Positions 9,565 to 22,881 of a DNA stretch of 64,000 nucleotides are shown piece after piece (the stretch's first letter is position 1; each line of letters begins with the position of its first letter). The position numbers and the translations under genes were made by a program. The notes beneath the pieces were generated by a model, which was given only the letters and a program-made list of their open reading frames with translations, was not told the origin of the DNA and did no database searches. The stretch is from Aeromonas bestiarum (GTDB lineage Bacteria; Pseudomonadota; Gammaproteobacteria; Enterobacterales; Aeromonadaceae). Where the stretch lies: NCBI RefSeq assembly GCF_000819745.1, contig NZ_CDDA01000010.1, positions 34,276-98,275 on the forward strand, read 5' to 3'.

Positions 9565-10040
9565 TATTGTTTCACCAGTAAGACGACGGCTTCGGTGGCG
9601 ATCCCTTCCTTGCGCCCCGTAAACCCGAGTTGTTCTGTGGTAGTCGCCTTGACATTCACCCGGTTCAAATCACACATCAGGTCGGCGGCCAGCACGGCGC
9701 ACATGGCGTCGATATGGGGTGCCATCTTGGGGGCCTGAGCTATGATGGTCACGTCCAGATTGCCGATGGCATAACCCGCCTTTTTTACTCGGGCAAACAC
9801 GTCCCGCAGCAGGATCCGGCTGTCGATCCCCTTGAATTGCGCGGCGGTATCGGGAAAGTGGCGGCCTATGTCACCGGCGCCTATGGCGCCAAGCAGGGCA
9901 TCGCTCACCGCGTGCAGTACCACATCGCCGTCGGAATGGGCCAGCAGTCCCTGTTCATACGGCACGGTGACGCCACCCAGCATGCAGGGGCCAACCCCAC
10001 CAAATTTGTGTACATCAAAACCATGTCCAATTCGTATCAC
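9564..10040 (-). CDS. ispF: 2-C-methyl-D-erythritol 2,4-cyclodiphosphate synthase IspF
   Basis: Fifth enzyme of the MEP isoprenoid pathway; cyclises CDP-methylerythritol phosphate with release of CMP. The metal-binding DVH sits in [12 protein letters not shown] near the N-terminus, and the [19 protein letters not shown] motif follows. I prefer the GTG at 10038-10040, giving [11 protein letters not shown], over the ATG three codons earlier. The Shine-Dalgarno GGAGG lies 9 nt before the GTG but directly abuts the ATG, and known IspF proteins start just before RIGHGFD. The region upstream is a tandem duplication of this gene's own first ~20 codons. Confidence 0.95.
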   Translation of the reverse strand: MIRIGHGFDVHKFGGVGPCMLGGVTVPYEQGLLAHSDGDVVLHAVSDALLGAIGAGDIGRHFPDTAAQFKGIDSRILLRDVFARVKKAGYAIGNLDVTIIAQAPKMAPHIDAMCAVLAADLMCDLNRVNVKATTTEQLGFTGRKEGIATEAVVLLVKQ

Positions 10041-10041
10041 G

Positions 10042-10181
10042 CCTGACATCCTCCAAACACGCAGGAAACTTCTCCGCCTAAACCTTGTTCACCTCAAGAT
10101 CGGCCTGACATCCTCCAAACAGGCAGGAGACTCATCCACCCAAACCCTGAGCACCTCAACCGCACGTCCCATCCGGATCAT
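10042..10181 (-). repeat. Tandem duplication of the ispF 5' end (two degenerate copies)
   Basis: A 62-bp unit appears twice upstream of ispF: 10042-10103 and 10104-10165, with the outer copy extending to 10181. Each unit ends (minus strand) in TGTTTGGAGGATGTCAGGC. The outermost part, from 10181, aligns with the start of ispF itself. ATGATCCGGATGGGACGT there matches GTGATACGAATTGGACAT in ispF, and the match continues for ~60 bp. So the gene's beginning has been copied upstream twice. The outer copy keeps an AAGGAG ribosome-binding site (10187-10192) just after the ispD stop. Confidence 0.8.
10089..10181 (-). CDS. Possible 30-codon leader ORF, a relic copy of the ispF start
   Basis: ATG at 10179-10181 with AAGGAG five bases upstream opens 30 codons ending in TGA at 10089. 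The product begins MIRMGRAVEVLRVW, which aligns with [14 protein letters not shown] of IspF. It lacks the DVH metal ligands, so it cannot be an enzyme. It may be translated, because it has the best ribosome-binding site in the ispD-ispF gap. Whether this affects ispF expression is unknown. Confidence 0.4.
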   Translation of the reverse strand: MIRMGRAVEVLRVWVDESPACLEDVRPILR

Positions 10182-10208
10182 GCTCGCTCCTTGTCTGGGT
10201 GTATCGAC

Positions 10209-10895
10209 TTATGCCTGCTGGCTTAAAAACAGCCCCGCCAGAGAGAGATCCTCCGGCCGGGTCACCTTGATGTTGTCGGCACGCCCTTCCACCATGCGTA
10301 CTGTGAAACCGGCACGCTCCATGGCGGAGGCCTCGTCGGTAATGGTAGCCCCCAAGGCCAGCCCCTCCTCCAGCGCCCGCAGCAGAGTGCGGGCGGGAAA
10401 CATCTGCGGCGTCAGGGCATGCCAGAGCTGCTCGCGATCGACGGTGCCGAGTATGTTGCCCATGGCGTCTGAACGCTTCATGGTGTCGCGCACCCGGCTG
10501 CCGAGAATAGCGCCACCACACTGGATGGCGGTGGCGATGAGCCGGTCGAGATCGCCGTGGGTCAGACAGGGACGGGCGGCATCGTGCACCAGCACCCACC
10601 CACCCTCTGCCACATGCAGCGCATTGAGAACGGAAAAGGCGCGCTCGGCGCCCCCCTCTACCCGCAGGACACGCGGGTCGGTCGCAACGGGCAGGGCATC
10701 AAACCAGCGATCGTGGGGCGCCAGCGCCACTATCACCCGAGCGATGGCCGGGTGTGACAGCAGGGCGCCGAGGGTATGCTCGAGAATGGTCTGTCCCGCC
10801 AGTTGCAGATACTGTTTCGGACAATCGGCGCCCATCCGGCTGCCAATCCCGGCGGCGGGGACTATGGCGCTCAGCCCGGTCTGGCGATCAGTCAT
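10209..10895 (-). CDS. ispD: 2-C-methyl-D-erythritol 4-phosphate cytidylyltransferase IspD
   Basis: Third enzyme of the MEP pathway; joins CTP and methylerythritol phosphate. 228 aa with the nucleotidyltransferase motif AIVPAAGIGSRMGADCPKQY and VHDAARPCL in the centre. The start overlaps the ftsB end by 8 bp. The ispD-ispF gap is ~168 bp, much larger than other gaps in this operon, because of the ispF start duplication. Confidence 0.97.
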   Translation of the reverse strand: MTDRQTGLSAIVPAAGIGSRMGADCPKQYLQLAGQTILEHTLGALLSHPAIARVIVALAPHDRWFDALPVATDPRVLRVEGGAERAFSVLNALHVAEGGWVLVHDAARPCLTHGDLDRLIATAIQCGGAILGSRVRDTMKRSDAMGNILGTVDREQLWHALTPQMFPARTLLRALEEGLALGATITDEASAMERAGFTVRMVEGRADNIKVTRPEDLSLAGLFLSQQA

Positions 10896-11205
10896 CGTAG
10901 GCTGCGTCTCCCGAGCTGGAGCCCTTGTCCTTATCCTTGGGGATGATCCGGTAGAAGGTCTCGCCCTGCTTGATGTAGCCGAGATCGTTGCGCGACAGCT
11001 CCTCTATGGCCTCGAGGCCCGAGGTCAGATCGTCAATCTCGCGATAAATCAGGTTGTTGCGATCCTTGAGTACCAGATTGTCCTGCTGCTGCCGGGAGAT
11101 GGCGTCGGACAATTCGTGATAATCGGACAGGCCATTCTTCCCCAGCCAGAGGTCATATTGAAGCCCTCCCAACAGGAAGAGCAGGATAAGAGTGAGTAGC
11201 CGCAT
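10888..11205 (-). CDS. ftsB: Cell division protein FtsB
   Basis: Small bitopic septum protein that forms the FtsQLB complex linking early and late division proteins. I start it at MRLLTLILLFLLGGLQYDLW (ATG 11203-11205), which has AAGGAG upstream; 36 residues of the longer open frame are not family-like. One transmembrane helix (about 3-20) is followed by a leucine-zipper-like coiled coil (about 28-65) and the periplasmic tail ETFYRIIPKD. 105 aa, close to E. coli FtsB at 103. First gene of the ftsB-ispD-ispF run. Confidence 0.95.
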   Translation of the reverse strand: MRLLTLILLFLLGGLQYDLWLGKNGLSDYHELSDAISRQQQDNLVLKDRNNLIYREIDDLTSGLEAIEELSRNDLGYIKQGETFYRIIPKDKDKGSSSGDAAYDD

Positions 11206-11331
11206 GCACTGAGTCTCCTTCAAGCGGCCTAGTTTCCCATATTCGCAGGCAAGACAAAAGGAAGCCTGTGTCCCGGATGGGCTGGGCCGGAATAAAAAAT
11301 GCAGAAACCGCACCCGGCGATGACGGAAACG

Positions 11332-11360
11332 AAAAAGCCCCGCCAGATTGGCGGGGCTTT
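11332..11360 (-). terminator. Terminator of eno
   Basis: AAAGCCCCGCC-AATCT-GGCGGGGCTTTTTC on the minus strand: an 11-bp perfect stem with flanking A and T runs, 25 bp after the eno stop. Confidence 0.92.
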
Positions 11361-11384
11361 GAGCAGATTAAGGGCGGGCTGGAA

Positions 11385-12763
<1,379 letters not shown>

Positions 12764-12775
12764 ATTTATTTTCAA

Positions 12776-14431
<1,656 letters not shown>

Positions 14432-14554
14432 TTAGGGAATTTTAAGGGGTGCTTCGGGGATGAAGCAGGACGGGGAAACAGTATACCAAAACCCCCTCTC
14501 CCAAACAATGAACAAAAATCTATCAGGCTCACCGCCCCCTCATCTTGCGCCAAA

Positions 14555-15352
14555 TCAACTTTGTTCGGTTTCCTTGGCCTTGTCCCAGGCTGCGTCCAGC
14601 TTTTCCAGCGAGCAATCGGTCATTTTCAGCCCTTCCGCGGCGATAAACTGCTCAACCTGACGAAAGCGACGTTCGAACTTGCTGTTGGCGCCCCGCAGAA
14701 CCTGCTCCGGATCCTTGCCAAGATGACGTACCAGGTTGACGGTGGCAAACAGCAGGTCACCGAGCTCATCGCTCACCCGCGCCTCGTCGACGTCGGCCAT
14801 CAGCGCCTCTTCCATCACCTCGTCGATCTCTTCGTGGATCTTGTCCACCACGGGGCCCAGCGTCTTCCAGTCGAAGCCAACAGTGGCACAGCGCTTCTGG
14901 ATCTTGGCCGAACGGGTCAGGGCCGGCAGCGCGAGCGGTATGTCATCCAGCACGCTTTCCTTGTCGAGCGCGGCCCGCTCTTTGGCCTTCTCGGCCTCCC
15001 AGTTCACCTTCACCGCCTGCTCGTCACCGAGATCCGCATCGGAAAACACATGGGGGTGGCGACGAATGAGCTTCTCGCTCACCGTATCCACGATATCGGC
15101 GAAATCGAACAGCCCCTGCTCCTTGCCCAGCTGGGCGTAGAACACCACCTGGAACAGCAAATCACCGAGCTCCCCCTTCAATCCCTGCCAATCGCGGGTT
15201 TCGATGGCATCGGCGACCTCATAGGCCTCTTCCAGGGTGTGCGGCACTATGGTCTGGAAGCTCTGCTTGAGATCCCAGGGGCAACCCTCTTGCGGGTCAC
15301 GCAGGCGAGACATGATATCGAGCAATTGAGAGAGGTCGTAACGTTGGGACAT
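14555..15352 (-). CDS. mazG: Nucleoside triphosphate pyrophosphohydrolase MazG
   Basis: Hydrolyses NTPs and dNTPs to monophosphate and pyrophosphate; in E. coli it tempers ppGpp-related stress. 265 aa with two tandem MazG folds: the first has the metal motif HTLEEAYEVADAIE with GDLLFQVVF, the second IHEEIDEVMEEAL with GDLLFATVN. It lies between relA and pyrG as in E. coli, but the mazEF toxin-antitoxin pair seen in E. coli is absent here. Confidence 0.96.
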   Translation of the reverse strand: MSQRYDLSQLLDIMSRLRDPQEGCPWDLKQSFQTIVPHTLEEAYEVADAIETRDWQGLKGELGDLLFQVVFYAQLGKEQGLFDFADIVDTVSEKLIRRHPHVFSDADLGDEQAVKVNWEAEKAKERAALDKESVLDDIPLALPALTRSAKIQKRCATVGFDWKTLGPVVDKIHEEIDEVMEEALMADVDEARVSDELGDLLFATVNLVRHLGKDPEQVLRGANSKFERRFRQVEQFIAAEGLKMTDCSLEKLDAAWDKAKETEQS

Positions 15353-15388
15353 GGGAGATCCGCTTTCAGGTCGTTCAAACAGAGGAAA

Positions 15389-15417
15389 AGCGACCGGCCA
15401 CCCTAGGCCGGTCGCTG
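15389..15417 (-). terminator. Terminator of relA
   Basis: AGCGACCGGCC-TAGGGT-GGCCGGTCGCTTTTCC on the minus strand, a strong 11-bp stem 4 bp after the relA stop and before mazG. Confidence 0.85.
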
Positions 15418-15421
15418 GGTA

Positions 15422-17632
15422 TCAGAGGCGCTTGGCGCTGATCACGTCGTTGAGCTGGCTGAGCTTGGCCAACGCCCGGTTGAAGGCGTTGATGTTGTAA
15501 ATCTCCAGCTCCATGTCGATCTCGGCGGTCTGCTCGCGCACGTTGGAGCGCGAACGCACCCCCATCACGTTGATCTTCTCGTTGGCCAGCACTGTGGTGA
15601 TGTCCCGCAGCAGACCCGAGCGGTCGTTGGAGAGGATGCGGATGGTAAGGCCATAACCACCCGAGTAGTTCTCCCCCCACACCGCATCGATCAGTCGCTC
15701 CGGGTTGCGACGGGAGAGCTCCTTGAGCTGCTCGCAATCATCCCTGTGGATGGACACCCCGCGCCCCATGGTGATGAAACCCTGAATGGTGTCGCCCGGG
15801 ATGGGCTGGCAGCAGCGGGCGATATGGGTCATCAGATTGCCGACCCCTTCCACCACTATGTGATCCTTGGGCTTGGGCCGGAACGGGGTGTTGGCCTTCT
15901 GCTCCAGTTTTTCCAGCACACGGCGATCTTCTTCCTCCGCCGTCGGCTTGTTGTAACGGGTGTCCAGGTAGTTGAGCAGCTGGTTGATGCGGATGTCGCC
16001 GCTGCCGATACCGGCCAGCAGGTCTTCCAGCTCCTCTGCATGGAAACGCTCGAGCACCACCTTGTCCACCTTGGAGAGGGTCAGGTTGTGTCTGTCCAGC
16101 TCCTTCTCCAGCAGCTCCTTGCCGGCGGCTATGTTCTTGTCCCGATCCAGCTTTCTGAACCAGGTGGCCACCTTGGCACGCGCCCGGCTGGAGCGCAGGA
16201 AACCCGAGTTGGGGTTCATCCAGTCGCGGCTCGGGTTCGGCTCCTTCTGGGTGATCACCTCCACCTGGTCGCCGGTTTGCAGCGCATAGGTGAAGGGCAC
16301 GATACGACCGTCAATCTTGGCGCCGATGCAGCGGTGGCCGATCATGCTGTGCACGTGATAGGCAAAGTCGAGCGGGGTGGCACCCGCCGGCAAGTCGATG
16401 ACATCCCCTTTCGGGGTGAACACATAGACCCTGTCCTCGAACACCTGGCTGCGCAGATCCTCGAGCAGGGACCCGCTCTCGGAGAGATCCTCCTGCCAGG
16501 CGAGCAGCTTGCGCAGCCACTCGATCTTGTCTTCGAAGTTGTTGGCCTTGTTGGCGGCCTGGGCCCCTTCCTTGTAACGCCAGTGAGCAGCCACCCCCAG
16601 CTCGGCATCCTGATGCATCTGGTCGGTACGGATCTGGATCTCCACCGTCTTGCCTTCGGGCCCCACCACGACTGTGTGGATCGACTGGTAGCCGTTGGGT
16701 TTGGGGTTGGCGACATAGTCGTCAAACTCGCGGGGAATATGGTGGAAATGGGTATGGACTATGCCGAGCGCCGCGTAGCAATCCTGCAGCCGCTTGGTCA
16801 CCACCCGCACAGCGCGCACGTCGAACAACTCGTTGAACTCGAGGTGCTTCTTCTGCATCTTGCGCCAGATGCTGTAGATGTGTTTCGGTCGGCCATAGAC
16901 TTCGGCCTCCACATCCGCTTCCTTGAGGGCATCGCGCAGGGACTGCACGAACTCGCGGATGTAGCGCTCCCGGTCGAGCCGCTTCTCATCGAGCTGCTTG
17001 GCGATCTGCTTGTAGGTGTCCGGGTGCAGGTAACGGAAGGCGAGATCTTCCAGCTCCCATTTGAGCTGACCTATGCCGAGCCGGTTGGCCAGAGGGGCAT
17101 AGATGTTGGTGATCTCCTGGGCCATCAGCACCCGGGTCTCTTCATCCGCCTTCTTCGCTTCCCGCAGGCAGGCGATGCGCTCCGCCAGCTTGATGACCAC
17201 GGCACGCACATCCTCGACCATGGCGAGCAACATGCGACGCACGTTGTCGACCTGCTCCGGCGAGGTCTCGCTGCGGTGCAGGGTCTGCAGCGAGCGGATG
17301 GCTTCCATCTCCAGCACCCCTTCCACCAGCTTGGCGATCTTGGGACCGAAGTCTTCGTCCATCCGCTCCTGGCTGATGAGACCGGCTTCGACGAAGGGGT
17401 AGATGATGGCGGCCTTGAGGGTGCCGAGATCCATGCTGAGCATCAGCAGAATGCCCGCCATCTCGACGCCACGCACCAGCAGGCGGTTGGTGAGCGCCTC
17501 GTCACCAAGCGTCAGACAATACTGGTAGACGGTTCGCAACTGATCCTTGTCACTGTCACTCAAGGAGAGCGAGCTGACCCACTCTTCCAGGGTGAAGTTG
17601 TCTTTCAAATGAATATCGCGAACCGCAACCAT
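15422..17632 (-). CDS. relA: (p)ppGpp synthetase RelA
   Basis: Ribosome-associated stringent-response enzyme that makes (p)ppGpp when uncharged tRNA accumulates. 736 aa. The N-terminal hydrolase fold is degenerate: IIYPFVEAGLIS replaces the HD motif, as in true RelA and unlike SpoT. The synthetase domain includes RPKHIYSIWRKMQKK and the YQSIHTVVVGPEG substrate loop. TGS (VYVFTPKGDVIDLPAGATPL), zinc-finger and C-terminal ACT domains follow. Upstream of it lies a 373-bp gap filled by a palindrome and by copies of the rlmD 3' end. Confidence 0.98.
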   Translation of the reverse strand: MVAVRDIHLKDNFTLEEWVSSLSLSDSDKDQLRTVYQYCLTLGDEALTNRLLVRGVEMAGILLMLSMDLGTLKAAIIYPFVEAGLISQERMDEDFGPKIAKLVEGVLEMEAIRSLQTLHRSETSPEQVDNVRRMLLAMVEDVRAVVIKLAERIACLREAKKADEETRVLMAQEITNIYAPLANRLGIGQLKWELEDLAFRYLHPDTYKQIAKQLDEKRLDRERYIREFVQSLRDALKEADVEAEVYGRPKHIYSIWRKMQKKHLEFNELFDVRAVRVVTKRLQDCYAALGIVHTHFHHIPREFDDYVANPKPNGYQSIHTVVVGPEGKTVEIQIRTDQMHQDAELGVAAHWRYKEGAQAANKANNFEDKIEWLRKLLAWQEDLSESGSLLEDLRSQVFEDRVYVFTPKGDVIDLPAGATPLDFAYHVHSMIGHRCIGAKIDGRIVPFTYALQTGDQVEVITQKEPNPSRDWMNPNSGFLRSSRARAKVATWFRKLDRDKNIAAGKELLEKELDRHNLTLSKVDKVVLERFHAEELEDLLAGIGSGDIRINQLLNYLDTRYNKPTAEEEDRRVLEKLEQKANTPFRPKPKDHIVVEGVGNLMTHIARCCQPIPGDTIQGFITMGRGVSIHRDDCEQLKELSRRNPERLIDAVWGENYSGGYGLTIRILSNDRSGLLRDITTVLANEKINVMGVRSRSNVREQTAEIDMELEIYNINAFNRALAKLSQLNDVISAKRL

Positions 17633-17715
17633 GGTATCAATCCTTTAAATTATTGGGCCGAAAGCTGCCGCTTCCTCCCCCTCACCTGATGAGACTGCCT
17701 CAAATGGGGATATCT

Positions 17716-17762
17716 GGAGAACTTTTCAAGGCATATTGTCAATAAAGACAATAGAGTTCTCC
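17716..17762. repeat. Interrupted palindrome upstream of relA
   Basis: Outer arms GGAGAACT (17716-17723) and AGTTCTCC (17755-17762) enclose inner arms ATTGTC (17735-17740) and GACAAT (17747-17752). It lies 84-130 bp upstream of the relA start and has no T tract. It could be an operator pair or an RNA structure in the relA leader; I cannot name a regulator. Confidence 0.45.
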
Positions 17763-17780
17763 AACAGGCCCTGCCGATTT

Positions 17781-18035
17781 ACGAGGGGCTAGATTACCCC
17801 AATCACTCCCGCTCAGACAGCCTGATGGACGCCAGATACACCAGAATAAAAGAACATATCCGCGCCCCACACACATCAAACCAAGGGGCTGGATTACTCA
17901 GTTCATTCCCGCTCAGACAGCCCGATGGACGCGAGATACACCAGAATAAAAGAACATATCCGCGCCCCACACACATCAGACCAAGGGGCTGGATTACTCA
18001 GTTCATTACCGCTCAAACAGGGCCATGGACTCCAG
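17781..18035. repeat. 100-bp tandem repeat carrying the rlmD 3' end (two extra copies)
   Basis: Units at 17781-17880 and 17881-17980, and a third that runs into the end of rlmD, repeat with a period of exactly 100 bp. The two extra copies differ at only 2 of 50 bases over 17831-17880 versus 17931-17980. On the minus strand each contains GAGCGGGAATGAACTGAGTA or a close variant, matching GAGCGGTAATGAACTGAGTA at the rlmD stop. Upstream of that is a weaker match to the last ~17 rlmD codons. So the gene tail plus ~48 bp has been copied twice. With the palindrome at 17716 this accounts for most of the 373-bp rlmD-relA gap. Confidence 0.85.
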
Positions 18036-19325
18036 ATGGCCGGTGTGGGGGAACATGTCTAGCATCCCCAGGCGTACCAGTCGGTAGCCCCCTTTCACCA
18101 GCACCTGACTGTCACGGGCCAGGGTGACCGGGTTACAGGAAACGTAGACCACTCGCTTGGGTGAAAGTTTCACGACGTGCCCCATCACCTCCAGCGCACC
18201 GGGGCGGGCCGGATCCAGCAGCACCAGATCGAACCCTTCCCGCGCCCAGGACATGCCAACTATGTCACCGCTCAAGTCCGCCTTGTAGAAACGGGCATTG
18301 TCGATGCCGTTGCGACGGGCGTTCTCCTCGGCGCGGGCCACCATGGCCAGCTCCCCTTCCACGCCCACCACTTCCCGGGCCTGACGGGCCAGTGGCAGGG
18401 TGAAGTTGCCTATGCCGCAAAACAGATCCAGCACCTTGTCATCCTTGCTCGCCCCGAGCCACGCCAGCGCCTGGGCCACCATGCTCTGGTTGATGGGACC
18501 GTTGACCTGAATGAAGTCACCAGGAGCAAATGCAAGGGACAGGCCGTCCAGTGAGTAGGATGGCTGGAATACCTGATGCAACGGCTCGATGCGTTCATCG
18601 GCAGCCTGCAGATAGAGGTCTATCCCCTGCGCCTGCGCAAAGGCCACCAGCAGGGCGCGATCCCCCTCGTTGGGACGACCCGTATGGCGCAGCAGCATCA
18701 TGATCCCCTGCTCGGCCTGAATGAGTTCGGCATGGCCCAGCTCACGCTGGCTCTTGAGGCGATTGAGGCAGTCGCGCAGAGGGTTAATGAGGGCAGAGAG
18801 CGGCTCGGCCAGTACGGGGCAGCCCTCGATCTCCACCAGGTCGTTGGATTGGCGACGACGAAAACCGACCCGGGTACAGCGGCCATTCTTGTCAAACTTG
18901 ATGGCCAGCCGGCAGACCCGGCGGTAGGCGCGAGACTCCCCTGTCAGCACGGGCGCCAGCGCTGGCGCCTTGATCTGCCCCAGCCGCTCGAACAGGCTGA
19001 CCAGGCCGGCCTCCTTGGCGGCCTGCTGATCCGCCTCACCGAGATGCTGGGCATTGCAACCGCCGCACTCACGGTAGTGGATGCAGAAGGGGGCGATGCG
19101 ATTGACCGCCGGGGTCACCACCTGTTGCAAGGCGGCGTGGGCATACTGCTTCTTGTCTTCGAGGATGCGGGCCTTGACCTGCTCGCCGGGCAGCGCCCCT
19201 TCGATGAAGATCGCCTTGCCCTGATGACGGCCGATACCGACGCAGTGGTGATCCAGACTGTCTACCGTAAATTCAATACGTTGGGGCTGGGTGGATTTCT
19301 TTTGGGGCTTGAAAAACTGGGCCAT
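18006..19325 (-). CDS. rlmD: 23S rRNA (uracil-1939-C5)-methyltransferase RlmD
   Basis: Methylates U1939 of 23S rRNA using SAM; formerly RumA. 439 aa. An N-terminal TRAM domain precedes the iron-sulfur ligands in FCIHYRECGGCNAQHL (C81, C87, C90) and a fourth cysteine in the AYRRVCRLAIKF segment. The SAM site is VLDLFCGIGNFTLPLA, and the catalytic nucleophile is the cysteine of VYVSCNPVTLARD. It ends HTGHLESMALFER. Its tail is the parent of the 100-bp repeats downstream. Divergent from barA, as in E. coli. Confidence 0.97.
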   Translation of the reverse strand: MAQFFKPQKKSTQPQRIEFTVDSLDHHCVGIGRHQGKAIFIEGALPGEQVKARILEDKKQYAHAALQQVVTPAVNRIAPFCIHYRECGGCNAQHLGEADQQAAKEAGLVSLFERLGQIKAPALAPVLTGESRAYRRVCRLAIKFDKNGRCTRVGFRRRQSNDLVEIEGCPVLAEPLSALINPLRDCLNRLKSQRELGHAELIQAEQGIMMLLRHTGRPNEGDRALLVAFAQAQGIDLYLQAADERIEPLHQVFQPSYSLDGLSLAFAPGDFIQVNGPINQSMVAQALAWLGASKDDKVLDLFCGIGNFTLPLARQAREVVGVEGELAMVARAEENARRNGIDNARFYKADLSGDIVGMSWAREGFDLVLLDPARPGALEVMGHVVKLSPKRVVYVSCNPVTLARDSQVLVKGGYRLVRLGMLDMFPHTGHLESMALFER

Positions 19326-19401
19326 AAAACTTGGTGCCTATAGGTGGCTATGTCATGATTGTGGAATCTGCAGCAGGCTATTGTCCCACAAGAATAATAG
19401 T

Positions 19402-19482
19402 ATGACCAAATCCGGCCTGCGGGCCCGCCCACTGTCGTTTGCCCTCTTGCCAACCCTGCTCTTCGGGGGACTATCCGCATGA
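19402..19482 (+). CDS. Upstream ORF 1 of barA: 26-codon copy of the BarA N-terminus
   Basis: ATG at 19402 opens 26 codons (start MTKSGLRAR, end LPTLLFGGLSA) closed by TGA at 19480-19482. The same residues open BarA (MTKYGLRAR, then LPTLIIGGLMA). The stop overlaps the next start as ATGA at 19479-19482. No strong ribosome-binding site precedes it. It arises from a 77-bp tandem duplication of the barA start. A 26-residue hydrophobic peptide could be made; no function is known. Confidence 0.5.
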   Translation: MTKSGLRARPLSFALLPTLLFGGLSA

Positions 19483-19555
19483 CCCAATCCGGCCTGCGCG
19501 CTCATGTCGTGCCATTGACCATCTTGCCCACCCTGCTCATCGGGGGACCATTCGC

Positions 19556-19559
<4 letters not shown>
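19479..19559 (+). CDS. Upstream ORF 2 of barA: second 26-codon copy
   Basis: ATG at 19479, preceded by GGGGGA, opens 26 codons (start MTQSGLRAH, end LPTLLIGGPFA) closed by TGA at 19557-19559. This stop overlaps the barA start as ATGA. With ORF 1 it forms a chain of three stop/start overlaps leading into barA, a layout typical of translational coupling. Keeping both copies open despite sequence divergence suggests they may be read. Confidence 0.5.
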
Positions 19560-22267
<2,708 letters not shown>

Positions 22268-22279
22268 ATGAGCGAGATG

Positions 22280-22305
22280 CAGGGCTGCCCGCCATTGGCA
22301 GCAGC
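22280..22305 (+). terminator. Possible hairpin after barA
   Basis: GGGCTGC/GCAGCCC-type inverted repeat 13 bp after the barA stop, followed only by a broken T run. A second hairpin, CCCCGC/GCGGGG, lies at 22335-22356. Either could end barA transcription; neither is a strong terminator. Confidence 0.35.
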
Positions 22306-22398
22306 CCCTTACCCCCTTTTCCTGACAGGGCCAGCCCCGCTTTTTCTGACGCGGGGCGCGCCAGATGGTAAAGTTGCGCCGTTTCTACAGGAGTCAAC

Positions 22399-22878
22399 AT
22401 GACCAACAACGATATTCTGCGCCGTCTGCGCTACGCCCTCACCATCAGCAATGACCAGATGGTCGAGATGTTTGCCAAGGGCAACCTGACGGTCACTCAC
22501 GCCCAGCTGCACAGCTGGCTGATGAAAGAAGCCGCCGAAGGAGAAGAGCAGGAGGCTGGCTATGTCGCCTGCCCCGATGCGGCCCTGAGCCAGTTCCTCG
22601 ACGGCTTCATCATAGCGCGTCGCGGTGTGCGGGAAGATGCCCCGGCCCAGGTGATCCCGAACCGGATCAACAACAACATGATACTGCGCAAGCTGCGCAT
22701 CGGCCTGAACTACAAGGAAGAGGACATGCTCGGCACCCTCAAGCTCGCCGACTTCAACCTCTCCAAGTCCGAACTGAGTGCCCTGTTCCGCTCCAAGGAT
22801 CACAAGCACTATCAGGATTGCGGGGATCAGATCCTGCGCAACTTCCTCATCGGCCTCACCGCCAAGTACCGCGCCTGA
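22399..22878 (+). CDS. yehS: DUF1456 family protein YehS
   Basis: 159-aa protein made of two tandem DUF1456 repeats. The first begins NNDILRRLRYALTISNDQM and the second NNMILRKLRIGLNYKEEDML, each about 70 residues. The family is widespread in gammaproteobacteria but has no established function. ACAGGAG precedes the ATG. Its stop is followed after 3 bp by amiD, so the two may be co-transcribed. Confidence 0.88.
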   Translation: MTNNDILRRLRYALTISNDQMVEMFAKGNLTVTHAQLHSWLMKEAAEGEEQEAGYVACPDAALSQFLDGFIIARRGVREDAPAQVIPNRINNNMILRKLRIGLNYKEEDMLGTLKLADFNLSKSELSALFRSKDHKHYQDCGDQILRNFLIGLTAKYRA

Positions 22879-22881
22879 GTC

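Noticed and set aside
10047..10049. ATG as the ispF start
   Set aside because: The GGAGG ribosome-binding site directly abuts it. The GTG three codons later has proper spacing and matches known IspF N-termini.
15353..15421. mazEF toxin-antitoxin pair between relA and mazG, as in E. coli
   Set aside because: The gap is only 69 bp and holds just the relA terminator.
15746..17689. 647-codon plus-strand frame opposite relA
   Set aside because: Antisense shadow of relA; no ribosome-binding site or family match.
17825..18127. 100-codon plus-strand frame across the rlmD-tail repeats
   Set aside because: It is created by the repeat units and runs antisense into rlmD; no start signal.
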